Below are positions 24,601-35,483 of a DNA stretch of 64,000 nucleotides, in pieces (the first letter of the stretch is position 1; every line of letters begins with the position of its first letter). The DNA lies in the NCBI GenBank assembly GCA_029783825.1, contig JAREIK010012036.1, positions 1 to 64,000 on the forward strand. Reading direction: 5' to 3'. Below the pieces are notes generated by a model. It did no database searches. It worked only from the letters and a program-made list of their open reading frames with translations, and was not told where the DNA came from. This stretch comes from Sapria himalayana. Lineage: Eukaryota; Streptophyta; Magnoliopsida; Malpighiales; Rafflesiaceae. Position numbers and translations under genes: made by a program.

Positions 24601-24779
24601 TAAAAACCTATCTTTCTCAGGGGTTTTCCATTTTATACCAATCAGCTTAAACTATTTTATTTGATTTACTTTTAATTTCCAAAAATTCAATGTATATTTT
24701 TCTAAGTATGTTCTGTGAATTTTTAAGGAGTATGCTTCAGATATTTTCCTGGTTTCATCTTTTATGTCCCTCCAGATAT

Positions 24780-25735
24780 GTTTGATTTCCATTCTATGAC
24801 CCTCAAACCTACTCTTATTTCTAGCCTTCCATATGCACCAGATGGCTATGAGGGGGACATTTTTTTAATTCGTTTCTGAGAAGTGCTAGAGGTGTGAGCT
24901 TTATTCCATTTTTGAAGCCTCATTTTTAATGGTAGATGTGTATGTTTTAAGTGTAGTTCTGAATCTAATCTATTTTATATTTCAAATGCCGCCCTACCAA
25001 AAGATAGAATATGATCTAGGGATTCAATTTCACTTAAAAAGCAATCACATCTGGAGGCTATTTATATACCCTTTTTCTTAATGTTAGTATCTATGGGTAA
25101 AATGTTTGAAAACACTTTCCACATAAATACTTTTATTTTTTGAGGGTTATCATTATTCTAGATCCAGGTAAATAAGGCTTGTTCTTCTTTCTTTTTTCTT
25201 ATTATATTTTTCACTGATTTAAGAGAGAATTTTCCATTTGGATTTAGCATCCATACATAGCCGTGTCTGGTAAATTTAGAATGTTGTTCTAGTAAATCCC
25301 TTTGTTTGAGCATTTGTGTCCAAACCTGGGATTTTCTGCTTCTGTTATTTTTTGTACAATGATTGTCATTTAGGTAGTATTTTGCTCTCATAAATTCATC
25401 CCTTAGCTGATATTTTTTTTGAGCATCCACCACCTTTTACAATCCAATGCCTTGGCTAATTCACTAATCTTAGTAAATCCCAGTCTAGTCTTCTGCACAA
25501 AAAAACATAGATCGTTCCATTTTTTCCAGTGAAAGTTATATATGCCTTCTTTTTTTCTCCATAAAATGTTAGCAAATTGTTTTTCTATGTTCTTAGTGAA
25601 TTTGATTGGGGGTAGAGTTATCATTATATTATGCATTAGTGAGCTTTGCAGCACATGAGTAATCAATGAAATTCTTCCTCCCATGTTTAGGGAATCCTCC
25701 TTCCATCCTGATATTTTCTTTTTTAGTTTTACCAT
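24780..25735 (-). pseudogene. Connection and zf-RVT region of LINE copy 2 ORF2
   Basis: Begins KKKISGWKEDSLNMGGRISL and LQSSLMHNIM, the standard segment that follows the RT thumb in plant LINEs. It continues through an NFHWKKWNDLCF-type stretch and a basic segment, and ends in a zf-RVT-like piece (NPQKIKVFMWKVF, ASRCDCFLSEIESLDHILSF). Two overlapping frames (25403-25735 and 25158-25433) show one frameshift. Confidence 0.82.
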
Positions 25736-25959
25736 TAAAAGATCTAAATATTCTATCTTTAATCTAGCTTCGTAAACTAGGCAGCCTAAGTAAATTATTT
25801 CTCCTATTTTCTGGGAGAAATCTGTTATATTTTATTTTGTGAATTAGTGTAGGAGGGGCTTTTGAGGCCACCATATATTGACATTTTCTTTTATTTAGTT
25901 GTTGATCAGTTTCCTATTCCATACACCTTTATAACTACTTCAGATTATGCAGAGATTTG

Positions 25960-26759
25960 TTGTCTCCATTCGTGAAGATCATTATATCATCTGCATATGC
26001 TAAGCAGCCTACCATTGGCATGTTTTTAGGTTTCCTGAACATGCCTATCTTCTCTTTTCTCATATTATCTTTAAGGTTCACTATCAACAATTCTATATAA
26101 ATGTTAAATAGAAGAAGAGATAATGGATCTCATTGCCTTAGCCCTCTAACTGAAATAAATTACCCTCCTAAGACTCCATTTATGAGGATTCTCACCCATG
26201 TGTTTGCATCTGTATATTAGGTCTATCGAAGTTTCTGAGAAACCCATTTTTCTCATGGTGAAACACAGGGTGTCCCATTCCACCCTATCAAAAGCTTTCG
26301 ATAGATCTAATTTTTACATAACATCATGGCCTCTTGTTTTTGTTCTTATTTCTTTCATCATTTCTTTAGCCAGACCTATATTTCCCATGATTAATCTATT
26401 TTTCATGAATCCTGATTGCTCTTTTGAGATAATTTTCGAAAGGATGTGTGATAATCTATTTTGCAGTGTTTGGCTAGGATTTTATAAATGGCGTTACAAA
26501 GGCTAATTGGCCTATAATCATCTCCTTTCTTGTCGTTCTTCACTTTTGGAATCAAGACTATATAGAAGATTCCCCATTTCTTACCTATGTCCATTCCACC
26601 AAATATGCTAAGCATAGCTTTTAGTAGGTCTCCTTTTATTATGGGCCAGCATTCTTGGAAAAATGTGATGTTCCATCCATTTGGGCCTGCTGCACTTTCC
26701 TTATTCATGCTAAAAATGGCCATTTTTATTTCATCTTTTTCATGTAGTTTGGAGAGCAT
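25960..26759 (-). pseudogene. Reverse transcriptase core of LINE copy 2 ORF2
   Basis: Non-LTR RT motifs in order: KESAAGPNGWNITFFQECW, IVLIPKVKNDKKGDDYRPIS, KLDLSKAFDRVEW, the RGLRQ-stop-DPLS segment, and CLAYADDIMIFTNG with catalytic Asp codons at 25986-25991. One frameshift falls near 26400, and a TGA occurs at 26130-26132 where QGDP has Gly. The catalytic YADD is intact, so inactivation is recent to moderate. Confidence 0.88.
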
Positions 26760-26797
26760 TATGTTATCTTCAGGAGTAACTTTCTTTTCTATTTTTT

Positions 26798-27034
26798 TTA
26801 AAAGAGTATCTCCTTTGTGATTGTTAAATTCACCCAGTTGTTTTCCAAAAAAATTTGAAAATATCTTTGTATGTCAGTTTCTTGATCTAGCCATTCTCCT
26901 TTATCATTTTTAATGTCATTTATTCTGTGTTTTAGTTCTTTAATCTTTGTTACTTTCTGAAAGAATTTGGTGTTTTTATCACCTTCTTTTAACCATTTAA
27001 TTTTGGCTTTCTGTTTCCAAAAAGCTTCTTCCAT
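26798..27034 (-). pseudogene. Linker between endonuclease and RT, LINE copy 2 ORF2
   Basis: MEEAFWKQKAKIKWLKEGD and NTKFFQKVTKIKELKHRIND are the usual plant-LINE segment (EEEFWRQKARVKWLKEGDRN type) before the RT domain. Copy 6 has the equivalent at 56317-56655. Confidence 0.85.
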
Positions 27035-27311
27035 AGAGAGCTTTAATTTTAATAGAGCTTGAGCTTGGTGAAGGGCATTTCTATATTACTGTTTTGATCT
27101 CTTTCAACTTCTTGTTCTCCCTGTGTAACTAAATCCTCAGCTTCTCTTATATTTTTATTTGTCTCCAAATGTCTCTTTGTTCCATCTTTTTAAACTCAAT
27201 TTTTAATCTATTAAGTTTTGAGTTTATTCGTTGTATGAGATTTCATGATGTATCATTGTTCAATGATTTGCTTACTAATGCCAAGAAGCCATGGTGTAAA
27301 CACCATGTATT

Positions 27312-27956
27312 CTAAAATTTGAAGGCTTTATTAGTAAGTATTGTATTTTTAATCATGATTAAGAGTGGGGAGTGGTCTGAGCATGTTCTATTTAGGCGCT
27401 TCACCTCAGCCGAACCAAATATTTCTAACCATTTAAAGTTATAAAGAACTCTATCTAATTTAGCCCACATAATGCCCTTTTTATAACGGTTATTACACCA
27501 TGTGAAATGCGAGCCTAAAAAATTAGCATTTATCAAGTTTGTTCTATGTATGGTTACATTAAATTGCCAGGTAGCTATTGGATTAGGAGGTCTACCTACT
27601 TTCTTTTCTTTAGCAAATCTTTCAATATTAAAGTCTTCCCCTATCATCCAATGGAGGTTTTTAATTGAAATGTTCTCCATTTCATCCCATAATATTTTCC
27701 TTTCATTGATTTTATTATTAGTGCATACCAGAGTAATTAGATATTTTACCTCTTAACTTAGACTGAAGTTTATAAGTTGATTTGTTTCTTTTACTATGTA
27801 AATATCCAATTTACTTTTCCACAAGATCCATATCTTTCCATTATCATTAACAAATGCATGTTCAAAACCTAGCATCTTTTTATATGTTTTTGAATGGTTT
27901 TTAACTACCATTAGTTCCGTTAAAATTATTAGTGAAGTGATATACATATATATCAA
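27312..27956 (-). pseudogene. APE-type endonuclease domain of LINE copy 2 ORF2
   Basis: Two adjoining frames carry the domain. Residues from 27956 down give LIILTELMV and GFEHAFVNDNGKIWILWKSK. From 27680 down come WMIGEDFNIERF (GDFN-type motif with an inserted Glu position), GSHFTWCNNRYKKG, AKLDRVLYN and CSDHSPLL. These are the metal- and DNA-contacting motifs of the L1-type endonuclease that nicks the target and so decides insertion site preference. A stop and frameshift separate the two halves. Confidence 0.88.
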
Positions 27957-28303
27957 TGTTTTTATCTATTGCTCGAGGAGAGATTTGCAACTCTTTTTAT
28001 GTTCCAGATAATATAATTATACATTGCTATTGGATTTTGACTATGCTCTAGTTGTGCGTTTAGAATCATATATTCTGTTTAAGTATTTTTTTGAATTTCT
28101 TGATTTTTTTATGGAACTTGAGAATACTCCTATCTCACTTTTCCATTCCTTTCCTAATTGCACTGACATTCTCTTGATTTCCTCTAATGCCCACTCTCTA
28201 TTTTCCATATCTTGTCTAAATTTATCTATATTTGTATCATCATTGAAGGACCACTTATTAAGTCCTTTTTATTCCACGATTCTGTTAAGGGTTATGGAGC
28301 TTC

Positions 28304-29395
28304 TCACCTCCATTTCCTCTTTCGAAATTCCTTTATAGCAGCTGCCCATCTTTTAAATATTTCTTCCTTGTTTTTCTTTTTTGCCTTGGTTTTCTTGTTG
28401 AGCTCTTCTATTTGCCTAATCATTTGTGTTCTTTTATTTTGTTCTGATTTTTCTACTACCCTAACTTCCTCTTTCCTATTGACATTTCTAGTTCTAGTTA
28501 TCTTATCCCCTATCTCCATATTCTGAGTTACTAATTTAATTCTAGTTATATTTACTCCAATTTTATTGTTCTGAGTTACAGATTGAGGGGTTAGAGAGGG
28601 TTTTTTTTGATATCTCACAATTTCCTTGCCCATTCCAGCTTCAATTTACCTCTCCTCCATTTTATGTGTAGTTTCCTCCTTTCTTTTATGCATTATGCAG
28701 TTATTCATGCCATGTCACATTTTCCTGCAAAAAAAACAAAAAGAGAAAAGGTTTTCTGGAATTACCTGTTGCTAGAAGCCTCCTCCTTCCATGCCTCCAA
28801 TCCATATTCGGTTAGGTGGCTACTTCTATAGGCCTATTTCGATTCAAACCCTCGCCATGCTAGGTCTAGAGAGTGTAGCAGTAGCTCCATCAAGCAGTTG
28901 AGAGGTTCCCAATGTGCTTGCGATGTCATAGAGAGTAAGCTTGTCATAAAAATGAATCGACAACATAGGAAATAGAAACAATACCAGGGCTAAAGCCGAC
29001 TCCTCTCTCGTGTTGAAGTTGGGAGTCCATTTAAATGTTCTCATGGGATAACCCTTGATGTACCAGATGTCCTTCAACCATAAGCGATGGAAGTCTTCCT
29101 CTGTATGGAGTTGTAACAGAATGTGTTTTGCATCAATGACTCCTATTTTTATTAGCGCCTTGAGTTTCAGAGAGTCGAAAAATGCTCGAATATCATCAAT
29201 GCGTGGTCGACCATGAGAAAACTTACCCACCAACGTGTGTTTATGGAACCCTGCAAGCTTTCGAATGTCTTCAGCAGAGAAGTGTATCGAGGGTTCCTCG
29301 CATTTTTTTGCATGTGTATCTGAAGAAGAAGAGATAGTGAGTGGATTATTTTTAATGAATGAGGAAAATGATTTCTTATTATCTAAGAAATCCAT
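28304..29395 (-). pseudogene. LINE ORF1 (DUF4283 gag-like, zinc-knuckle) of copy 2
   Basis: From 29395 down, 183 codons give the DUF4283 RNA-binding domain: KLAGFHKHTLVGKFSHGRP, DAKHILLQLHTEEDFHRLW, YIKGYPMRTFKWTPNF and LDGATATLSRPSMARV. The frame then breaks. PNRIWIGGMEGG and QQVIPENL can still be followed near 28800-28760, and a damaged CCHC knuckle lies near 28730. A basic, lysine-rich C-terminus is open at 28633-28304. The frame is also open above the methionine to the array edge. ORF1 coats LINE RNA; this copy has at least three stops after the first domain. Confidence 0.85.
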
Positions 29396-29462
29396 TTTCT
29401 TCAGATGCGGCTCTTTGAAGCTAGGGTTTGATTGGCCAAGGCTCTCAAAGGATTCTAAACTA

Positions 29463-30610
29463 CTTTCTTTTTATTATTTTTATTATTTTTATTATTTTTA
29501 TTCTTCTATTTTTCTTATTCTCCATATTCTTGTTATTCTTATTATTCTTCTTATTGTTCTTATTCATTCTTATTCTTCTTTATCTTCTTATTCTTCATTT
29601 TTTTATTCATCTTACACTTCAATTTCTTTTTATTCTTATTGTTATTCTTATTATTCTTATTTTTATTTTTATTATTCTTATTATTCTTGTTCTTCTTATA
29701 CTTATTATTCTTTTAATTCTTCATATTCTTCATATTCTTCCAATTTTTCTAAGTCTTTTTATTCTTCTTATTCTTCTTTATCTTTTTATTCTTCTTTTCT
29801 TCTTTTTTTTCTTATTCTACTTTTCTTATTATTTTTCTTATTCTTCTTATACTTATTTTTTTATCCTTCTTATACTTATTTTTTTATTCTTCTTATTCTT
29901 ATAATTTTACTTGTTCTTCTTATTCTTATAATTTTACTTGTTCTTCTTATTCTTATAATTTTACTTGTTCTTCTTATTCTTATAATTTTACTTGTTCTTC
30001 TTATTCTTATAATTTTACTTGTTCTTCTTATTCTTTGTATTCTTTGTATTCTTTGTATTCTTTTTATTCTTATTATTCTTATTATTCTTCTTATTCTTCT
30101 TATTCTTCATATTCTTCTTATTCTTCTTATTTTTCTTATTCATGTTATTCTCGTTCTTCTTTTTATTCTTATTATTCCTCTTATTTTTATTATTCTTCTT
30201 ATTATTCTATTTCTTCTAATTCTTCTTTTTCTTCTTAATCTTTTTATTCTTTTTATTCTTCTTTTTTTTCTTATTGTTCTTATTCTTCTAATTCTTCTTA
30301 TTCTTGTTATACTTCTTATTCTTCTTATTCTTCTTATTCTTCTTATTCTTCTTATACTTCTTATACTTCTTATTCTTCTTATTCTTCTTCTTTTTATTCT
30401 TCTTATTCTTCTTCTTTTTCTTCTTCTTATTCTTCTTATTCTATGTATTCTTCTCATTCTTCTTAGTATTATTGTTCTTCTTATTCTTCTTATACTTATT
30501 ATTATTATTATTATTGTACTTATTCTTCTTATTCTTTTTATTATTCTTATTCTTTTTTTTTTCTAATTCATCTTATTCTTCTTGTTCTTCTTATTCTTCT
30601 TATTCTTTTT
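29463..30610 (-). repeat. 9-bp satellite block 3 (T-rich on +)
   Basis: Satellite lying upstream of LINE copy 2 and, in the sense direction, directly downstream of the 3' end of copy 3. It starts with the TTATTTTTA variant at 29466-29500, contains the 27-bp higher-order repeat, and includes a nearly pure TTATTCTTC run at about 30305-30440. Confidence 0.96.
29887..30021. repeat. 27-bp higher-order repeat, five identical units
   Basis: Five perfect head-to-tail copies of a 27-bp unit (three 9-mers: TTCTTCTTA, TTCTTATAA, TTTTACTTG). They are followed by three copies of TTCTTTGTA-type 9-mers. Perfect identity in an otherwise degenerate array points to a recent local amplification. Confidence 0.97.
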
Positions 30611-32904
30611 TTAAGGTTTTTTTATTATTACAACCCTCTCTTTTCACATAGGAATACTAGTGTTTACAAACTAAATGCTCCCCTTTACCCTTTTACATCT
30701 TTTTCTTACAAAAAGCAAAAACATAATTAACATTACAATTATCACGAATCCTATACTTTTCATCTCCTTATGCTTGCCTTCCATGTTATACCGCTTTCTA
30801 TTGTGCCTTCCTGGTTTTTAGAGCTGAATATTTTCTCTTTTCATGTTTGGTTTTCCTACCCTCTTCAACTCCTGCCGATCTACTCGTGAGCTAAACTTTC
30901 ATGTTGCCTCAAGATCAAGCATCCACTTGCCAGCCAACTTTATGTATAATAGCTTTTAGCAGGATCAAATCATTTAGACAGCATGTTCCAGTCCACTCAG
31001 CCTGTTATTTCCCAGCCCTATCTTCATTTTGCATACACAACACACAGCACTGCATACACCAAATGCACAACTAACTACATACACTGCTTTACAAACATTC
31101 CAAAATTAGCTTACTACAAATGCACTTCCTGTCCCTGGTCGGCCCTATCTCCATCCCTGCAATCCCAAATTACAACACAAACTATCCCTACAAATCGAAA
31201 GAAAAATAACCCCACCAACCTTGCCTGAAGGTCTATTTTCATTCTTTAGTTCCTGGAAAATCAAAATTAAACAACCAATATATCTATACATTCCACAACA
31301 CAAAATTTTTGTTACATTGCCCAACTTGCTAGCAACAATTAATTTGTTTCTTAGCTTTTTGCCTTTAGTCTTTACACCTAAATAATCAAGACAAACAGCA
31401 AGCCCACAAGCATACTTCTACCCTAAAGAAATGTTTCACATGATTATTCCACAACCTTTTTTTCGTGTGATAGTCTCCATTCAAGTCCAAGGTGACTCTT
31501 GGTCTCCTCCATAACTTTCACCTGCGTTTTTTTTTGCAGCTGCATAACTAATATGTTAGTTCATTGAGACTCTGTTAAATCTTACCAGCTCTTTGTCCTC
31601 AACCCATTTCAAATTATATTTCGGGTTCTAATATAAGTGTCTCATATTTATCTAATCTAATTAAACCTTTATATTTATCAGGAATATTATTTTCCTCAAA
31701 ATCCTATAAACCTTTTTTTATTCCATGTTCTGCTAATTTATCTGCCAAGGCATCTGCCTTTTTAAATATATGCATTATATTTTCTTTTACTTCTACTAGT
31801 AATTTTTATATTTTATTAATATCTTTCTCAAACTTCTATAACCCTATTTTACTAATCAGTAGATCCACTAGTAAACTTTAATCTACCTTTACTTGAATAT
31901 TTAAAAACTTATTATTCTTGTAGATTTCGAGACACTTATGCAGTGCTATGATATTTGCATGCAAAGTTGAGAGGTTATTCCCCTCATTGTGATGGCTGTC
32001 ACTACCCTGCCCTTTTCATTTCTTATGACTCCCTCACCACCTACAGCACTCATTTCTCTCTTAAAGCTCCCATCCATGTTTAGAATTAAGCAACCTTATA
32101 AAGGTTATTCGAGCTAACAATTTTTATTCTCATCTACAGGGATGACATTTGAGTGAAGTTTCCACATAAAAACATTGATTTTATTGGGGGGCCCTTTAAG
32201 AATACTTCTTTAAATTTCTCTTGTGTAGGTTTTGTATCTCTCACCAACCATTTTGTACTTTTTAACATAAATCCCCCATGTGCATTTAAGGTCAATTTAT
32301 ACCAACTATTGTTAATATCGAGTGGTTTTATATGGATTTTTGTTGTTTTAGCATCATCTTCCAGCTTTTAGATGTCTTTTTAGATTATTAAAGGCCTTGT
32401 TGCCTAACCCATATCTTGCTTTTATATATGTAACCTAGTGACATCCATTTTGGCTTTCTTTTTGCTTCCAACAGTTTTGCAAGCCCAGGCTTTGGCTATA
32501 TTTTTAAAAGGTGATTCTAGACTAGCTTCCTCAACTGGAAAGCATAATCACTCAATTTTTCAAGTGAATTTTATTCCTCTTTATTACCCCATATGAAATT
32601 AGCCATTTCTATTTCAATTTTTCTTATGATCTTATTAGGTGGTTGTGTCGACATTAGGATATGTGCCATCGAGCCTTGAAGCACATTCAAGATTAATGAG
32701 ATTCTTCTTACTATGCTCAGAAGATTCTTTTACCATCCTGCAATCTATTGTCTCATTTTTTACCCTAAAAAATTTAAATACTCTTCTTTAAGCCTCAAGG
32801 GTAGCCCAAATACATTAAAGCTCCTTTTTATGTGTGAAGCCCGTAAGAATTCTTAGCTTTTGCACTAAATTTTCAGGCTTCTTCCATGCTAAAATAAATT
32901 AATA
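30611..32904 (-). mobile_element. LINE copy 3: 5'-truncated in ORF2
   Basis: About 2.3 kb on the minus strand. Its 3' end has CCCTCTCTTTT and GGAATAC at 30634-30656 (family terminus, with CACATA in place of the usual GGCGGA) and passes into the array at 30610. Going up, a 3' UTR of about 1 kb is followed by RNase H and connection-domain remnants of ORF2. The 5' end at about 32900 lies in the connection domain next to another satellite block. Diverged from copy 2 and full of stops. Confidence 0.88.
31614..32860 (-). pseudogene. ORF2 C-terminal remnant (connection region and RNase H) of LINE copy 3
   Basis: Around 32740-32570 the minus strand gives VRRISLILNVLQGSMAHILM and IRKIEIEMANFIWGNKEE, the RT connection segment. 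Around 32085-31980 it gives NMDGSFKREMSAVGGEGVIR and NEKGRVVTAITM, the start of RNase H. HIFKKADALADKLAEHGIKK near 31770-31715 is the last RNase H motif, and DKYKGLIRLDKYETL precedes the stop at 31614-31616. Multiple stops and frameshifts; non-functional. Confidence 0.82.
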
Positions 32905-33700
32905 TTTATTATTATTCATCATTATTATTATTACTTTTTTATTCATATTATTTTTAATCTCATTATTCATGGTTTTCTTGTTATTCTTTTATTATTCTTT
33001 TTCTTCTTATTTTTGTTATTCTTCTTATTCTTCTTATTTTGTATATTCTTCTTATTTTTCATAATCTTCTTACTCATCTAAGTCTACATATTTTTCTAAT
33101 TCTTCTTATTCTTCTTAATCTTCTTATTCTTCTTATTCTTCTTATTCTTCTGATTTTTCTTATTCTTCTAACTTATTCTTCTTACTCATCTTATTCTTCT
33201 TATTCTTCTTATTCTTATCATTCTTCTTATTCTTTTTATTCATCTTATTCATCTTATTCTTCTATGCTTCTTATTCTTCTTATTCTTCGTATTTTCTTAT
33301 TCTTCTTATTATTCTTTTCTTCTTATTCTTAATATTTTCTTATTCTTTTTTTTGTTATTATTCTTCTTATTCTACTTATTCTTCTTATTATTCTTATTCG
33401 TATGATTCTTATGATTATTTTTATTCTTATTATTATTCGTATTCTTCTTATTCTTCTTATTCTTCTTATTCTTCTTATTCTTCTTATTCTTCTTATTATT
33501 TTATTATTCTCATTCTTCCTATTTTTTTTATTCTTCCTTTTATTCTTATTCTTTTTACTCTACTTTTTTTGTTAATTCTTCTTATCCTCCTTAATCTTCT
33601 TATTCATCTTATTCTTCTTATTATTCTTATTTTTCTTAGTATTATTATTCTTTTTAATCTTCTTATTCTTATACTTCTTATTCTTATTATTATACTTTTT
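32905..33700 (-). repeat. 9-bp satellite block 4 (T-rich on +)
   Basis: Short satellite block between the truncated 5' end of LINE copy 3 and the 3' end of copy 4, with a clean TTATTCTTC run at about 33440-33495. Confidence 0.95.
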
Positions 33701-33820
33701 TTAAAGGTTTGTTTTATTAATTATAAAAAGCCCTCTCTTTTGGCAGAAAAATACCATTTTACAATATATATAATTACCATTAGCCCCTTTCACACCCTTA
33801 ACAAAATAAAAAAAGATCTT
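33701..33820 (-). mobile_element. LINE copy 4: about 120 bp of 3' terminus only
   Basis: A short non-satellite island reading CCCTCTCTTTTGGCAG at 33731-33746, then AATACCATTTTACAATATAT and CCCTTTCACACCC, aligning with the last 120 bp or so of copies 2 and 5. It is flanked by T-rich satellite on both sides. It is an extremely 5'-truncated LINE insertion, which fixes how the 3' end is oriented relative to the satellite. Confidence 0.85.
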
Positions 33821-35446
33821 TTTATTAAACTTATTTTACTTATTCTACTTATTCTTCGTATTCTTCTTATTTTTCGTATTTTTTATTCTTTTTATTTTTG
33901 TTATTCTTTTTTTTCTCCTAATTTTTCTAATTCATCTTATTCATTTTATTCTTCTTATTTTCTTACTCTATTTATTTTGTTAATTATTTTTATCCATCTT
34001 ATTCTTTTTATTATTCTTATTTCATATTACACAACTTATTCATCATATTCTTCTTATCATTTTTATTCTTCTTATTCTTCTTATTCTTCTAATTCTTCTT
34101 ATTGTTCATATCTTCTTATTTATTGCATTCTTCGTATTATTCTTATTCTTCTTATTCATGTTATTCTGGTTATTATTTTTATTCTTATTATTATTTTTAT
34201 TCTTTTATTCTTCTTATTATTCTATTTTTTGTAATTCTACTAATTCTTCTTTTTCTTCCTAATCCTTTATTCTTCTTATTCTTATTATTCTATTCATCTT
34301 ATTATTATAATTATTATTATTCTTATTATTCTTTTTCTTCTTAGTCTTCTTATTCTTCTTATTCTTCTTATTCTTCTTATTTTTCTTATTCTTATTATTC
34401 TTCTTATACTTTTTATTCTTCTTTATTCTAATTCTATTTATTTTTTAATTCTTCTTATTCTTTTATTATAATAATAATAATAATATTATTATTCTTCTTC
34501 TTCTTACTCTTCTAATTCTTCTTATTCTTCTTATACTTCTTATTTTAATTATTCTACTTATTCAAAATTTTCTTCTTATTCTTCTTAGTCTTTTTATTCT
34601 TCTTTTTCTTTTTATTCTTTTTATTCTGCTTATTCTTTTTATTCTTAAAATTCTTTTAATTCATCTTATTCTTCTTATTCATCTTATTTATCTTATTCAT
34701 CGTATTGTTCTTATTATTTTTATCTTATTATTCTTATGTTTCTTAATCTTATTATTCGTGTTTTTCTTGTTATTTTCTTAATCTTTTTTATCTTATTATT
34801 CTTTATATTATTATTATTTTTTTTATTCTTCTTATTTTTCTTATTCTTCTTATTCATGATATTCTTTTTATTCTTCTTATTCTTCTTATTCTTCTTTTTT
34901 TTTTGTTTTCTTCTTATTCTTCTTATTCTTCATAAAATTCTTATTCTTCATACTATACTTATTGTTCTTATTTTAATATATTTTTCTTATTCTTCTTATA
35001 TTTCTTATTATCTTATTCTTGTTATTTGTGTTATGTATGTTATTTTTGTATTCTTTTTATTCTTCTTATTATTCTTATTCTTCTTTTCATCTTAATTTTT
35101 TTTATTCTTATTATTCTTTTTTTCTTATTATTCTACTTATTATTATTATTATTATTCTACTTCTTCTTATTCTTTTTATTTATCTTATTCATCTAATGTT
35201 TTTGATTCTTCTTATACATCTTATTCTTCTTATTCTTCTTAATCTTATAATTCATCTTATTCTTCTTATTCTTATTATTCATATTATTCTTCTTATTATA
35301 CTGATTCTTCTAATTCTTCATATTATTCTTAGTCTTCATATTCTTATTATTTTTATTATTCTTCATATTCTTATTATTTTTATTATTCTTCTTATTTTTC
35401 TTATTCTTCTTATTCTTCTAATTCTTCTAATTTTTTAAATCTTCTA

Positions 35447-35483
<37 letters not shown>

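Larger units (their letters stand above)
24095..28024 (-). pseudogene. LINE ORF2 polyprotein (endonuclease-RT-RNase H), copy 2, inactivated
   Basis: The start codon at 28024 opens MYNYIIWNIKRVAN, matching MDNYLYWNIRGVEN of copy 6, where the frame is clearer. Domains follow in order: APE-like endonuclease (about 27960-27312), reverse transcriptase with AAGPNGW, YRPISLCN, SKAFDRVEW and AYADD (about 26760-25960), connection and zf-RVT region (about 25735-24780), and RNase H (about 24600-24230). The frame ends at TAA 24095-24097. Several frameshifts and stops break it, including a TGA in place of glycine in the QGDPLSP motif at 26130-26132. The product would make and insert LINE cDNA in the nucleus; this copy cannot. 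Confidence 0.9.
22868..29462 (-). mobile_element. LINE copy 2: nearly full-length plant L1-type retrotransposon
   Basis: A 6.6-kb minus-strand element bounded by satellite on both sides. In sense order it has ORF1 with a DUF4283 domain and a degraded CCHC knuckle (29395 to about 28304). ORF2 follows, with APE-type endonuclease, reverse transcriptase, connection/zf-RVT region and RNase H (28024-24095), then a 3' UTR of about 1.2 kb ending in the family motif at 22899-22939. The 5' junction with the array lies about 65 bp above the ORF1 start codon, and the frame stays open up to it, so slight 5' truncation is possible. Stops and frameshifts in both ORFs make it inactive. Typical plant L1-clade architecture including the acquired RNase H. 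Confidence 0.92.

Noticed and set aside
26198..26820. Plus-strand open frames across the LINE (26198-26506, 26587-26820, 28024-28526 and similar)
   Set aside because: Antisense shadows of ORF1/ORF2 coding sequence on the minus strand.
29235..30566. 443-codon frame, the longest in the window
   Set aside because: First part is antisense to LINE ORF1; the rest is satellite. The junction is just the LINE 5' edge.
30983..31228. 81-codon frame on + rich in T/Y/S
   Set aside because: Antisense to the 3' UTR of LINE copy 3, with no equivalent in other copies.
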